DNA from: JBCBKZ01 sp039026975
Lineage (GTDB): Bacteria; Bacteroidota; Bacteroidia; J057
Assembly (NCBI GenBank): GCA_039026975.1
Contig: JBCCLI010000130.1
Location: 1 to 15,447, forward strand
Direction of reading: 5' to 3'
Length of the DNA: 15,447 nucleotides
Under the pieces are notes generated by a model. The model had not been told where the DNA came from, ran no database searches, and was given only the letters and a program-made list of their open reading frames with translations. Positions 1-8,321 of this stretch are shown here, in pieces; position 1 is the stretch's first letter, and every line of letters begins with the position of its first letter. A program made the position numbers and the translations under genes.

Positions 1-59
1 TAGATCAGAATGACGGAGTGGTAAAGGAGTTCCTTACCCTCCTGAGAAACAGATTCTAG
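1..59 (+). CDS. C-terminal end of an unidentified protein (partial)
   Basis: Frame 3 is open from the window edge and reads DQNDGVVKEFLTLLRNRF before a TAG at 57-59. Only about 18 residues are visible, so no family can be named. It is called coding because a well-formed terminator on the same strand begins about 20 bases after the stop, as expected for a gene end, and the other two plus frames are closed early. It points toward the mre block, so the two units converge. It could be a chance open stretch. Confidence 0.4.
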   Translation, partial: DQNDGVVKEFLTLLRNRF

Positions 60-77
60 AAATATTTGGATGCATAG

Positions 78-115
78 AAAGAGGAAGTACACTAAGTGGG
101 GCTTCCTCTTTTTTT
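78..115 (+). terminator. Rho-independent terminator of the left-edge gene
   Basis: AAAGAGGAAG (78-87) pairs perfectly with CTTCCTCTTT (102-111) across a 14-base loop, and the right arm runs into seven T (109-115). The T tract makes it directional for plus-strand transcription. It supports a gene ending at 59. Confidence 0.7.
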
Positions 116-150
116 ATGTCTCATTCCTATTTTTTTATGTCTCATTCCTA
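109..150. repeat. Two perfect tandem copies of a 21-base unit
   Basis: Positions 109-129 and 130-150 are identical. Each unit is seven T followed by ATGTCTCATTCCTA. The first copy starts in the terminator T tract, so the duplication includes the terminator tail. Replication slippage is the simplest origin. No coding role is seen. Confidence 0.85.
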
Positions 151-286
151 GCAAGCCGATCTCATGAGTTACTTTAACCTAAGGTAACAGAAACAACATA
201 CTGCTGCCGGTTCATGTTAGCGCAATGTTCACCTGAGAGAGATCGGCAACTCCTCTGGGCTGATTTGCTACCTGAGGCTATCCATC

Positions 287-327
287 CTAATAAGCCTCAT
301 TTTTAGACTAATAAGCCTCACTTTTAG
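287..327. repeat. Near-perfect direct repeat, period 21
   Basis: CTAATAAGCCTCATTTTTAG (287-306) and CTAATAAGCCTCACTTTTAG (308-327) differ at one base. A shorter match, AATAAGCCT, follows near 339. The unit is unrelated to the repeat at 109-150 but has the same 21-base period. Confidence 0.8.
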
Positions 328-433
328 TAGCCAACCCCAATAAGCCTTATCCCTCCAATGTAACTCTACAAGCCTCTCTTATGAATGATAGGAAATAAGA
401 AATAGATATGTATATTTTGATCCTCTATGGGCC

Positions 434-1705
434 CTAAAGCTTCTGCCCTAATACAGAAGCCCTGTAGGAATAGAAATTGATCATAATGCTAAGGAGAATG
501 GTGAAGTTCAGTAAAGAGGATCCCCCATAGCTAAAAAATGGCAAGGGAATCCCTATTACAGGAACAAGTCCTATGGTCATCCCCACGTTTACCACCACAT
601 GAAAGAACATAATAGCCAGGACAGCATAGCCATAATAGAGAGAAAAGGAGGTCTTAGAGTTCTCTGAAAGGTGTTTAAGCCGCCATATGAGAAAGAAGAA
701 TAACAATATTACAAAACTACTCCCTAGCCAACCATACTCTTCTCCCACAGTACAGAAGATAAAGTCAGTCTCCTGCTTAGGGACAAAACGGTACTTAGTA
801 TAATTTCCGTTTAAGTAGCCTTTCCCTTCCAGCCCACCTGAACTGATGGCTATTTGAGATTGGATGACGTTATAGCCTTTTCCCAGCGGATCTTGCTGTG
901 GGTCAAATAAGACCATAATACGGCTTTGCTGATGCTCAGGGAGTTTCTTGACTATCTTATCTGTACTGATGGAGAGAATAATGAAAAAGGCGGTGATAGC
1001 CACATGGAGGATGAGCACTTTACTCCAGTTCCGCTTAGTGCTAAAGAAAAAGAAAGATATTAACATGATCCCCACTATCCCTCCTATCACATACCAGAGC
1101 TGTCCCGCCCACAAGGTGAGGATAGCGATTGTGGCACAAAAAATCAGCCCAATAGGGATAAGAGAGGTCATCCCCTTTCTGAAGAGCACAATGAGAAAGC
1201 TTCCGAAGACTAGCGCGGAACCCGTATCATTTTGAAGGACAATGATTACCGCTGGGAGGAGAATAATGAGTAGAGCCGTAGCTAAGTGCTTACCTGTAGC
1301 CATGGAAATATTCTGCCTGGATAAATACTTAGCTAAGGCTAAGGCAGTAGCGGCTTTAGCAAACTCTGATGGTTGAAAGGGTTGTCCGGATATCACAATC
1401 CAGCTTTTAGCTCCATTAATCTCTTTCCCAATGAATATTACCACAATGAGGAGAATCAGGCTGAAGAGGTAGGCCCCGTAACTTATAGCTTCTAAAAACC
1501 TGTAGTCTAACGCGATTATCCCTATACCTACCACTAATGAAATCCCTATCCAAAGCATTTGCTTACCATGGATGTAACTTAGGGTAAATACCTCATCCTG
1601 ACCATTGGCTGAGGAAACAGCATATATAGTCATCCATCCCAGGGTAACCAGGACAAAGTATAAGGCCATAGTGATCAGGTCTAAATCAAAGCTCTTCCTG
1701 TTCAT
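434..1705 (-). CDS. rodA: RodA, SEDS-family peptidoglycan glycosyltransferase
   Basis: RodA polymerises lipid II into glycan strands in the inner membrane for side-wall elongation, as the partner of PBP2. The 423-residue protein is almost entirely hydrophobic with many membrane segments. Family marks are NGAKSW (97-102), QPSEFAK (111-117), QNDTGSALVF (158-167), the extracellular loop LFDPQQDPLGKGYN (266-279) with D268 matching the catalytic Asp of E. coli RodA, and FSYGGSS near 391-397. It is RodA rather than FtsW because it directly follows a PBP2 gene in an mre operon. Its ATG overlaps the PBP2 stop as ATGA, indicating translational coupling. The length is somewhat above the usual 370-400, with the extra residues in the middle (about 200-250). 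Confidence 0.96.
   Translation of the reverse strand: MNRKSFDLDLITMALYFVLVTLGWMTIYAVSSANGQDEVFTLSYIHGKQMLWIGISLVVGIGIIALDYRFLEAISYGAYLFSLILLIVVIFIGKEINGAKSWIVISGQPFQPSEFAKAATALALAKYLSRQNISMATGKHLATALLIILLPAVIIVLQNDTGSALVFGSFLIVLFRKGMTSLIPIGLIFCATIAILTLWAGQLWYVIGGIVGIMLISFFFFSTKRNWSKVLILHVAITAFFIILSISTDKIVKKLPEHQQSRIMVLFDPQQDPLGKGYNVIQSQIAISSGGLEGKGYLNGNYTKYRFVPKQETDFIFCTVGEEYGWLGSSFVILLFFFLIWRLKHLSENSKTSFSLYYGYAVLAIMFFHVVVNVGMTIGLVPVIGIPLPFFSYGGSSLLNFTILLSIMINFYSYRASVLGQKL
439..460 (-). terminator. Hairpin over the rodA stop, possible operon end
   Basis: GCTTCTG (439-445) and CAGAAGC (454-460) form a perfect seven-pair stem with an eight-base loop at the last rodA codons. Read on the minus strand it is followed only by TTTAG, so the U tract is poor. 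It may attenuate transcription or protect the 3' end rather than act as a full terminator. Confidence 0.3.
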
Positions 1706-3546
1706 CTTCGAAAATTAGCTTTCATGATCCTATCATATTCATACTGCTTACTTACTATTTTCCCTTTTAGGTACTTCTCTATCATCAGGCTTGCCGTTGG
1801 CGCTGCCCAGGTTCCGCCGCCACCTGCATTCTCAATGATGACTGCCACTGCAATTTTAGGATTTTCTGCTGGGGCGTAACCTACAAAGACAGCGTGATTC
1901 TCCCCATGAGGATTCTGTACAGTACCCGTTTTCCCACACACAGCTATATCTGGGATAAAGGCACGCCTGGCCGTACCGTACTTTACCACCAGTTCCATGG
2001 CTTCCCCTACTGTCTCAAAGTGTTTTCTTTCTATAGAGGTAGTGTTAGTAGGAAAGCTAAATTTTTCCCATAGCTCCTGTTTATTTTCAGTCCCCTGATT
2101 CTTGACTGCTTTTACAAAGTGGGGGGTGATATAACTCCCTTTGTTAGCAATGATAGCAGCCATATTAGCCATCTGGATAGGCGTCATCTGGATCTCTCCC
2201 TGCCCAATAGAGTTGCTAATAATGGTCATTGCACTCCAGCGGTTTCTCCCATACCATCTTTTCTCATTATCATAGAATTCTGTGCCAGGAAGTAATCCTT
2301 CCTTTTCATAAGGGAGATCCGTCTCAAGTTTTCTTCCTATACCCATTTCAAGCATATAGGACTCCCACTTTTCATAGCCTTCATAGATTCCTTCAAAGGA
2401 TTCATGGTTTAAGAAGTCCACATAGGTAGCTGCAAAGTAAGAGTTGCAGGAAACTGTTATAGCTGTCTTCAGGGAGAGAGGCGTAGCGTGTAAACGGCAA
2501 CCGGGTTTCCCTCCATTTCTCCAAAAACCACCCCCACAGTGATAAAAAGAATTATCAGTAATGATGCCTTCATTTAGGGCTGCCAGCGCTACGGGAAGCT
2601 TAAAGATAGATCCCGGCGGATAAGCCGCTTGTAAAGGCCTGATGAACAAGGGGTTCAGGGTATCCCGGGTGAGTTTACGCCAGTTTTTCCGAGATTCTCT
2701 GCCCGTAAGCATATTGGGATCATAGAAGGGCGCACTGACAAAGGCCAGAATTTCACCAGTGGAAGGTTCTATGGCTACTATGCTCCCTTTCTTATTATGA
2801 AACAGAGACTCTCCAAATTCCTGTAACTGGGTATCTATTCCTAGCATGAGGTCTGCCCCCTGCCTGGCCTTAATGTCAAACTTACCTCCCAGGTAGCTAC
2901 CTACTATACGATTATACACATCTTTTAGGACCACTCTTTCTCCCTTTTCTCCTCTTAAGGTTTTATCATAACTCCTTTCTATCCCCGTCTTTCCTATCAG
3001 GTCTCCAAGGGCATAGGTGTCTTTCCCCCCAGATACCATCTCAGAGGAATCTACTTCACTGATATATCCTAGGAAGTTAGCCCCTACTGGATACTGGTAG
3101 TACCTCTTATTTGTGGTGGTAAAGCTGACGCCGCTAAAGTTCCACATAGCCTCCTGCAAAGGCCCATAATTTTCAGGTTCTATATACTGGGAGAGAATTG
3201 ATTCTCTGTAAGGAGAATAAGCACTAGCCTTATCAATAGCCTGATCTATCTCTTCCTGGGTCATCTCCAGGTAGCGGGTAAGCACAGTTGTATCAGGAAT
3301 TTCTAATTCTCTGGGAGTAATTCTTATCTCAAAAACAGGGCTGTTACTAACGTAAATCCTGTTTTTACGGTCATAAATATTTCCCCTTGGTGGGATGATG
3401 GGCTTTCTCTTAATGACATTCTTCTCCGCTTTACCCTGGTACTTACTGCTCAGGATCTGTAGAGAGAATAACCTCCCCATGAATATCATGAAGATGAATC
3501 CTGTAAAAACAATGATGATATTTCCTCTTCTTCTAAAAAGATCCAC
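1702..3546 (-). CDS. mrdA: Penicillin-binding protein 2, elongation transpeptidase
   Basis: PBP2 cross-links peptidoglycan made by RodA during cell elongation. The 614-residue class B PBP has a single N-terminal membrane anchor (about 9-29). A pedestal domain with the PPRGNIYDR motif (52-60) follows, then the transpeptidase domain. All three active-site motifs are intact: S313-I-F-K316 with the acylated Ser, S366-C-N368 and K539-T-G-T542. The start is GTG (3544-3546), reading MDLFRRRGN; no better in-frame ATG precedes the membrane segment. It lies 6 bases after mreD and overlaps rodA by 4 bases. A beta-lactam target. FtsI is less likely given the mreBCD/rodA context. Confidence 0.95.
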   Translation of the reverse strand: MDLFRRRGNIIIVFTGFIFMIFMGRLFSLQILSSKYQGKAEKNVIKRKPIIPPRGNIYDRKNRIYVSNSPVFEIRITPRELEIPDTTVLTRYLEMTQEEIDQAIDKASAYSPYRESILSQYIEPENYGPLQEAMWNFSGVSFTTTNKRYYQYPVGANFLGYISEVDSSEMVSGGKDTYALGDLIGKTGIERSYDKTLRGEKGERVVLKDVYNRIVGSYLGGKFDIKARQGADLMLGIDTQLQEFGESLFHNKKGSIVAIEPSTGEILAFVSAPFYDPNMLTGRESRKNWRKLTRDTLNPLFIRPLQAAYPPGSIFKLPVALAALNEGIITDNSFYHCGGGFWRNGGKPGCRLHATPLSLKTAITVSCNSYFAATYVDFLNHESFEGIYEGYEKWESYMLEMGIGRKLETDLPYEKEGLLPGTEFYDNEKRWYGRNRWSAMTIISNSIGQGEIQMTPIQMANMAAIIANKGSYITPHFVKAVKNQGTENKQELWEKFSFPTNTTSIERKHFETVGEAMELVVKYGTARRAFIPDIAVCGKTGTVQNPHGENHAVFVGYAPAENPKIAVAVIIENAGGGGTWAAPTASLMIEKYLKGKIVSKQYEYDRIMKANFRR

Positions 3547-3552
3547 TGTTCA

Positions 3553-4059
3553 CTAATTTTTATAGAAAATAACAGCTATCGCAAAAGAAATCAAGAAGGT
3601 ATAAACTGTACTGAGAAGTATTTTGAATAGGGTGTAAAAAAAGTGGGTAAAACTGAAGGTTTCTAAAAAGTAATACACCACATGATGCACAAAGATGAGC
3701 GGCAGTATATACATGGCCATCCCCAAAAAGCTTTGATTTTTAAAGGTGGCCTCCCCTATCCCTCTATAACCTCCAGAACTAGTTATCCTGAATACCCTGT
3801 ACCTAAACCCCACCACAAACAGAAGGGTAAAAGCATACAAGCCTACGGCGCTTCCTTCTGACAATAGATCCAGGGTCAGACCAGCCAAAAAAGCGACGGC
3901 AAACTCTAAAATTCTGGGCATATCCAAAGGAAGAAATAAAACAAACAGCAAGAAGACATGCGGGGTAGCAATCTCAAATAGGGTGATATGATTGAAGAAT
4001 AGCACCTGGAATAACAGATACACAATGAAGGCTACGCTATGTGATAGTATTCTTGCCAT
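3553..4059 (-). CDS. mreD: MreD, rod-shape-determining membrane protein
   Basis: MreD is an inner-membrane partner of MreC in the elongasome. The 168-residue product is strongly hydrophobic with about five membrane segments and no large soluble domain. The first helix carries the pattern FIVYLLFQVLFFNHITLF (12-29), resembling the conserved MreD start. MreD sequences diverge strongly, so the call rests mainly on size, topology and its place between mreC (11-base gap) and mrdA (6-base gap). Confidence 0.9.
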   Translation of the reverse strand: MARILSHSVAFIVYLLFQVLFFNHITLFEIATPHVFLLFVLFLPLDMPRILEFAVAFLAGLTLDLLSEGSAVGLYAFTLLFVVGFRYRVFRITSSGGYRGIGEATFKNQSFLGMAMYILPLIFVHHVVYYFLETFSFTHFFYTLFKILLSTVYTFLISFAIAVIFYKN

Positions 4060-4070
4060 TATCTTATAGC

Positions 4071-4931
4071 CTATTCATCAGGCAGTCTCAACGTCAAACT
4101 ATCCAGTTCCACCTTATGATGGGCTGGAACCAGATACAAATCTCCCAGGTTATAAAAGTCCGTAGCTAGTTCTAGCTCAGCGAAATAGGTACCCGTTTCT
4201 GCATTTTCTTCCTTCCTGATGATCTTGCCTATTTTATATCCTTTGGGGAAGATGGTATTATACCCGGAGGTATACACCATTTGGCCTGTATCTAAGGGGG
4301 CATCTTTAGGGATCAGGTTTAAATATGCTTTTCCTGCCCCCTCTGTCCCCCACTCATACAAGCCCAGGTTTCCCACACCTTCTGAAAGTGCACTCAGTTT
4401 AAAGCTCACGTTCATGGCGCTCAGCGCTATGGCATAGTGTTCTGTCACCTTAATGACTTTCCCCGCAATCCCATGGGTAGAAATTACCCCCATATCTTTC
4501 TTCACGCCATGGATACTGCCTTTATCCAGCATGATATAATTATATGACTTATGGGTAGTATTTCTAATGGCCCTGCAAGGAAGAAATTGGAATTTTTCAT
4601 AGGAAAGCAGGGAATCTATAATAACAGGAGAAATAGTATCCCTATTAATGACACCTTCATATGACTTGAGCTTCCTATTTACATCTTGAACCTGTTCTTC
4701 TAGCTGAGCAATCTTTTGGCGGAGAACATTATTACGCTCTCTTAAGGTAAAATATCCTTTCACCCCCTCCCGCATCTCATACATATTTCCAGAGAGTTCC
4801 AGCGCAAAATCTCCCAAGACGTGTTTCTGCCTGTCATTATTAGAGATAATCAGGCCCAGGGCAATCCCTTCCAGGATTAGAAATATGATGATATTCTTAT
4901 TTGAAGAGAAGAAACTTAGAAGCCTGTACAT
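4071..4931 (-). CDS. mreC: MreC, rod-shape-determining scaffold protein
   Basis: MreC is a bitopic inner-membrane protein whose periplasmic part activates PBP2. The 286 residues contain a membrane helix (about 12-30), a charged coiled-coil stretch (about 57-92) and the beta-rich MreC core. The core holds the family signature NYIMLDKGSIHGVKKDMGVI (131-150) and a later SGYNTIFPKGYKIGKI segment. Length and domain order are normal for the family. It starts 38 bases downstream of mreB and ends 11 bases before mreD, consistent with cotranscription. Confidence 0.95.
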   Translation of the reverse strand: MYRLLSFFSSNKNIIIFLILEGIALGLIISNNDRQKHVLGDFALELSGNMYEMREGVKGYFTLRERNNVLRQKIAQLEEQVQDVNRKLKSYEGVINRDTISPVIIDSLLSYEKFQFLPCRAIRNTTHKSYNYIMLDKGSIHGVKKDMGVISTHGIAGKVIKVTEHYAIALSAMNVSFKLSALSEGVGNLGLYEWGTEGAGKAYLNLIPKDAPLDTGQMVYTSGYNTIFPKGYKIGKIIRKEENAETGTYFAELELATDFYNLGDLYLVPAHHKVELDSLTLRLPDE

Positions 4932-4969
4932 CCGAAACCTTGCTTATGGATGGCTGTTTACTGCCATCA

Positions 4970-5992
4970 TTAGCTCATAAGATACTTATATTCATTGATA
5001 TACTTCAAGGAAATTCCAGTTCCCCTTACTACTGCCCTTAGCGGATCTTCCGCCAGGTGGATAGGCAGCTTTGTTTTTTCTGCTAGTCGTATATCCAAGC
5101 CTCTAAGGGAGGCACCCCCTCCTGTCAGATGTATACCCCTTTCATAAATATCAGCAGAAAGCTCTGGTGGGGTACTTTCCAGTGCTTTCAGTATGGCATC
5201 TTCTATTTTAGTAATGGACTTATTCAGGGCGTGAGACACCTCCCTAAAGGTGACCTGTATGGTTTTAGGTATACCCGTCATTAGGTCTTTCCCTCTTATC
5301 TCTATGGGCTCAGGAGGATTTTCCAGCTCAGGTAGGGCAGCCCCTACTTCTATCTTAATCTTTTCCGCACTTCTTTCTCCTATGAGCATATTATGCTGCT
5401 TACGCATATAGTCCAGGATATCATCATTGAACTCATCCCCAGCTATTCTAATACTTTGGTCTGTAACTATACCTGAGAGCGCAATAACTGCAATCTCAGT
5501 AGTTCCTCCTCCTATGTCCACAATCATGTGACCCGTAGGCTCCTTGACGTTCAGACCTATCCCTATAGCTGCTGCCATGGGCTCTGCTATCAGGTATACC
5601 TCCTTAGCACCTGCCTGTTCAGCGGAATCTTTCACGGCACGTTTTTCTACTTCAGTGATCCCTGAGGGTATACAGATTACCATCCTGTAGCTAGTAGAGA
5701 AAAACCGCTTCCTATTATTGATCATTTTGATCATCCCACGGATCATGTGCTCAGCAACGGTAAAATCAGCAATTACCCCGTCTCTTAGGGGCCTGATGGT
5801 TTTATATTTCTCATGGGTTTTCTCATGCATTTGCTGAGCTTCGCTACCAATTGCTATGACTTTCCCCGTCATTCTATCTACCGCCACAATAGAAGGTTGG
5901 TCTACCACTACATCATCATTATACATGATGAGGGTATTGGCAGTCCCTAGATCTATTGCTATGTCAGTTGTTAAAAAATCAAATAAACCCAT
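4970..5992 (-). CDS. mreB: MreB, actin-like cytoskeletal protein
   Basis: MreB forms ATP-dependent filaments on the inner face of the membrane that orient the RodA/PBP2 machinery. The 340-residue protein has the actin-fold phosphate loops DLGTANT (14-20) and DIGGGTTEIAVI (159-170), E137 in the AEPMAAAIG segment, GDEFNDDI (185-192) and the adenosine-loop motif LTGGGASLRGL near 294-304. The N-terminus MGLFDFLTTD could be a short membrane-binding segment. Length is typical. It is the first gene of the shape cluster, 133 bases after purH, so it may be read from a purH promoter, from its own, or both; no clear promoter is visible in the gap. Confidence 0.97.
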   Translation of the reverse strand: MGLFDFLTTDIAIDLGTANTLIMYNDDVVVDQPSIVAVDRMTGKVIAIGSEAQQMHEKTHEKYKTIRPLRDGVIADFTVAEHMIRGMIKMINNRKRFFSTSYRMVICIPSGITEVEKRAVKDSAEQAGAKEVYLIAEPMAAAIGIGLNVKEPTGHMIVDIGGGTTEIAVIALSGIVTDQSIRIAGDEFNDDILDYMRKQHNMLIGERSAEKIKIEVGAALPELENPPEPIEIRGKDLMTGIPKTIQVTFREVSHALNKSITKIEDAILKALESTPPELSADIYERGIHLTGGGASLRGLDIRLAEKTKLPIHLAEDPLRAVVRGTGISLKYINEYKYLMS

Positions 5993-6125
5993 GAATATTG
6001 TCCCGTAATCTAATTAGGTAATGTTATCAGTTCCGCCTCCCCAAAAATGAGAAGACATAATCTTTCACTCTATCTGGCTCACTGGAAAACAGGCTTTGGG
6101 CAGAATAGACGCTTGTGCGTGTTTG
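5993..6125 (-). other. purH-mreB intergenic region
   Basis: This 133-base gap on the minus strand has no terminator-like hairpin after purH. The only near match to the Bacteroidota -7 element (TAnnTTTG) is CATTTTTG, read on the minus strand around 6040-6050, with no partner -33 motif. Read-through from purH into mreB therefore remains plausible. Confidence 0.35.
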
Positions 6126-7655
6126 TTAATGCTTGAAGTGCCTTAAACCAGTGAAAATTAAACACATATCATGATTTTCACAAAAATTAATCGTCTCATT
6201 ATCTCGAATAGAGCCACCCGGCTGCACCACCACTTCTATTCCTTTTTTTTGCGCTATCTCTACAGAGTCTGCAAAAGGGAAAAAAGCGTCTGATATTAGC
6301 ACAGCTCCCTTGGTTTCAAATCCCATTCTCTCAGCCTTATCTATGGCCTGATTCACAGCATCTATACGTGAGGTCTGCCCTACTCCACCTCCTATTAACT
6401 GTCCATTTTTTACCAAGGTAATGGCATTAGACTTCATATGCTTACAAATAATCTCTCCAAAAAGGGCATCTCTTACTTCTACATCAGTAGCTTTTCTACT
6501 TGTTTTTACTTCTATGCTTTCAGGGGTAGCATATTTATTATCTTCCTGCTGAACCAAGAAGCCCCCCAGAAGCTTCCTCCCCTGGTAAGGACTTTCTACT
6601 ACTGCTAACTGCTTAAGGAGTACCCTCTTTTTCTTTTTCTGGAGAATAGTCAATGCCTCCTCCGTAAAGGAAGGGGCCACCAGGACCTCAAAGAATAGCT
6701 TATCTATTTCTTTGGCTACTTCTTCTGTCACCTCCCCATTTGTACATAGGATCCCCCCAAAAGCTGAGACAGGGTCTCCCGCAAGGGCCTTATGCCAGGC
6801 CTCAATAATGGAATCTCCCAGGGCACACCCACAAGGATTAGTATGCTTAATGATGCTGAAACAGGGCGCTGTAAACTCCTGTGTTAACCTTACAGCTGCT
6901 TCCAGATCTACCAGATTATTATAGGATAATGCCTTCCCCTGGAGTTGGTCAAAATACTGACTGAGATCTCCATAAAACTTCCCCCATTGGTGTGGGTTTT
7001 CTCCATACCTTAAGGGCGTTACCTGCTGATGGGATTCTTTTATGCTGGCAGCGTTCCCCTCAGATAGATAGCTGTAGATATGCCCGTCATAATGAGAGGA
7101 TACGTCAAAAGCTGCTGCTGCTAGCTCTTTTCGTTGACCTAATGTCAATTTTCCCTGCTGCCCTATCAGCCAGGTGGCTACCTTATCATAGTATTTTCTG
7201 GAAGGGATACAGGCTACATGCTGAAAGTTTTTAGCTGCTGCCCTGATTAGGGCTATACCTCCTATGTCTATCTTCTCTATGATTTCTTCTGTAGATCTAC
7301 CCTTAGCTACCGTTTCCTCAAACGGATATAAGTCTACCACCACCAAGTCTATGGCAGAAATATCATAGGTAGCCATTTCTTCCTCATCTTGGGCATTGCC
7401 CCTCCTGGCTAAAATTCCTCCATGAACCTTAGGGTGTAGCGTTTTCACCCTTCCCCCTAAAATAGAAGGATATCCAGTAAGCTCTTCTACTTCCGTTACC
7501 GCTATTCCAAGCTCCTTTATATGTCTAGCTGTACCCCCCGTAGAAATGATGGTAATACCCAGTTCTTGCAGTGGGGCCAGCAAAGCATCTAGGCCCTCTT
7601 TATGATACACTGACAGTAAAGCAGAGCGTACTGAAGAAAGCTGATCAGAATTCAT
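6126..7655 (-). CDS. purH: PurH, AICAR formyltransferase / IMP cyclohydrolase
   Basis: This bifunctional cytosolic enzyme performs the last two steps of IMP synthesis. It formylates AICAR with 10-formyl-THF and then closes the ring. The N-terminal MGS-like cyclohydrolase domain carries STGGTA (38-43) and KTLHPKVHGG (71-80). The C-terminal formyltransferase domain carries YGENPHQ (217-223), the catalytic pair K270-H271 in IKHTNPCG, and DPVSAFGG (294-301). At 509 residues it is full length. The ATG at 7653-7655 puts the N-terminus right at the family start (SVRSALLSVYHKEG). It follows purN by 63 bases on the same strand, a natural pathway pairing, and precedes mreB. Confidence 0.97.
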   Translation of the reverse strand: MNSDQLSSVRSALLSVYHKEGLDALLAPLQELGITIISTGGTARHIKELGIAVTEVEELTGYPSILGGRVKTLHPKVHGGILARRGNAQDEEEMATYDISAIDLVVVDLYPFEETVAKGRSTEEIIEKIDIGGIALIRAAAKNFQHVACIPSRKYYDKVATWLIGQQGKLTLGQRKELAAAAFDVSSHYDGHIYSYLSEGNAASIKESHQQVTPLRYGENPHQWGKFYGDLSQYFDQLQGKALSYNNLVDLEAAVRLTQEFTAPCFSIIKHTNPCGCALGDSIIEAWHKALAGDPVSAFGGILCTNGEVTEEVAKEIDKLFFEVLVAPSFTEEALTILQKKKKRVLLKQLAVVESPYQGRKLLGGFLVQQEDNKYATPESIEVKTSRKATDVEVRDALFGEIICKHMKSNAITLVKNGQLIGGGVGQTSRIDAVNQAIDKAERMGFETKGAVLISDAFFPFADSVEIAQKKGIEVVVQPGGSIRDNETINFCENHDMCLIFTGLRHFKH

Positions 7656-7710
7656 GCATTATGTGCTTGTAGAAACAATATTTGACTACTGTTTCACTTT
7701 TTTCAAGCCG

Positions 7711-7718
7711 CAAACTTA
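7711..7718 (-). promoter_or_regulatory. Possible Bacteroidota -7 element for purH
   Basis: The minus strand reads TAAGTTTG, an exact match to the TAnnTTTG -7 consensus of Bacteroidota, about 56 bases before the purH ATG and just past the purN stop. No TTTG or TTG -33 partner is found at the expected distance, so this is a weak prediction. Confidence 0.25.
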
Positions 7719-8321
7719 CTATTTATTCCCTTCATTCTGAACTCTATGGCACACTTTTTCTACGATTTCAGGATAAAAGCTATGCTCAAGTTTTTGAACT
7801 TCTTTCTGCAATATTTCCGGGGTCCATCCCTCCTGAATATTCAGCTCTTTTTGTAAGATGATTTCCCCCTCATCATACTTTTCATTGACAAAATGAATGG
7901 TAATTCCAGAAGTATTCTCTTTACACAAAATAACATTTTCATGCACCTTCATACCGTACATTCCCTTTCCCCCAAATTTAGGTAGTAATGAAGGGTGTAT
8001 GTTGAGGATTCTGTTAGGGAATGCGCTTACCAAGCTAGCTGGAACCAGCTTTAAATAGCCAGCCAATACGATTACATCTACTTTGAAATACGCTAATAAG
8101 CCTATTAAAAAAGAGCCACTTTTATATTGGGAAGGACTCAGCTTTATGGCAGGCACACCAAAATCATGGCCAATGGCAAATACCCCACTCTTAGGGTTAT
8201 TAGTGAGAAGCAGATTACACTGGTAGGCGTCCTGAGTTGACTGATGTGCCAAGATAGTACGCGCATTACTTCCCCCGCCAGAAGCAAAAATAGCTATGTT
8301 TACCGCCTTGAGATGTTTCAA
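7719..8321 (-). CDS. purN: PurN, phosphoribosylglycinamide formyltransferase
   Basis: PurN transfers the formyl group of 10-formyl-THF to GAR in purine synthesis. The 200-residue protein shows the phosphate-binding loop ASGGGSN (13-19), the catalytic region N107-I-H109-P-S-L-L-P (N and H of the active site) and D150 in KYDEGEII, completing the known Asn/His/Asp triad. The start codon is TTG (8319-8321). An in-frame TAA lies three codons upstream, and no ATG or GTG occurs before the conserved NIAIFASGGGSN segment, so TTG is the only reasonable start. An AGAGG lies just upstream, closer than usual. It is first in the purN-purH-mre run; the promoter must lie in 8322-8698. Confidence 0.95.
   Translation of the reverse strand: MKHLKAVNIAIFASGGGSNARTILAHQSTQDAYQCNLLLTNNPKSGVFAIGHDFGVPAIKLSPSQYKSGSFLIGLLAYFKVDVIVLAGYLKLVPASLVSAFPNRILNIHPSLLPKFGGKGMYGMKVHENVILCKENTSGITIHFVNEKYDEGEIILQKELNIQEGWTPEILQKEVQKLEHSFYPEIVEKVCHRVQNEGNK

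Larger units (their letters stand above)
60..433. other. Convergent intergenic region with repeats and a hairpin
   Basis: No credible gene is seen here. Besides the terminator and the perfect 21-base tandem repeat, it holds a second pair of near-identical 20-base units (287-306 and 308-327, one mismatch, also period 21), with a partial third copy of AATAAGCCT near 339. A hairpin pairs GTTACTTTA (168-176) with TAAGGTAAC (180-188), with one wobble pair and a three-base loop. No T tract follows on either strand, so the hairpin is not called a terminator. The region lies between two converging transcripts. Confidence 0.6.

Noticed and set aside
168..188. Nine-pair hairpin as a terminator for the rodA transcript
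   Set aside because: No T tract follows on either strand and it is about 250 bases beyond the rodA stop.
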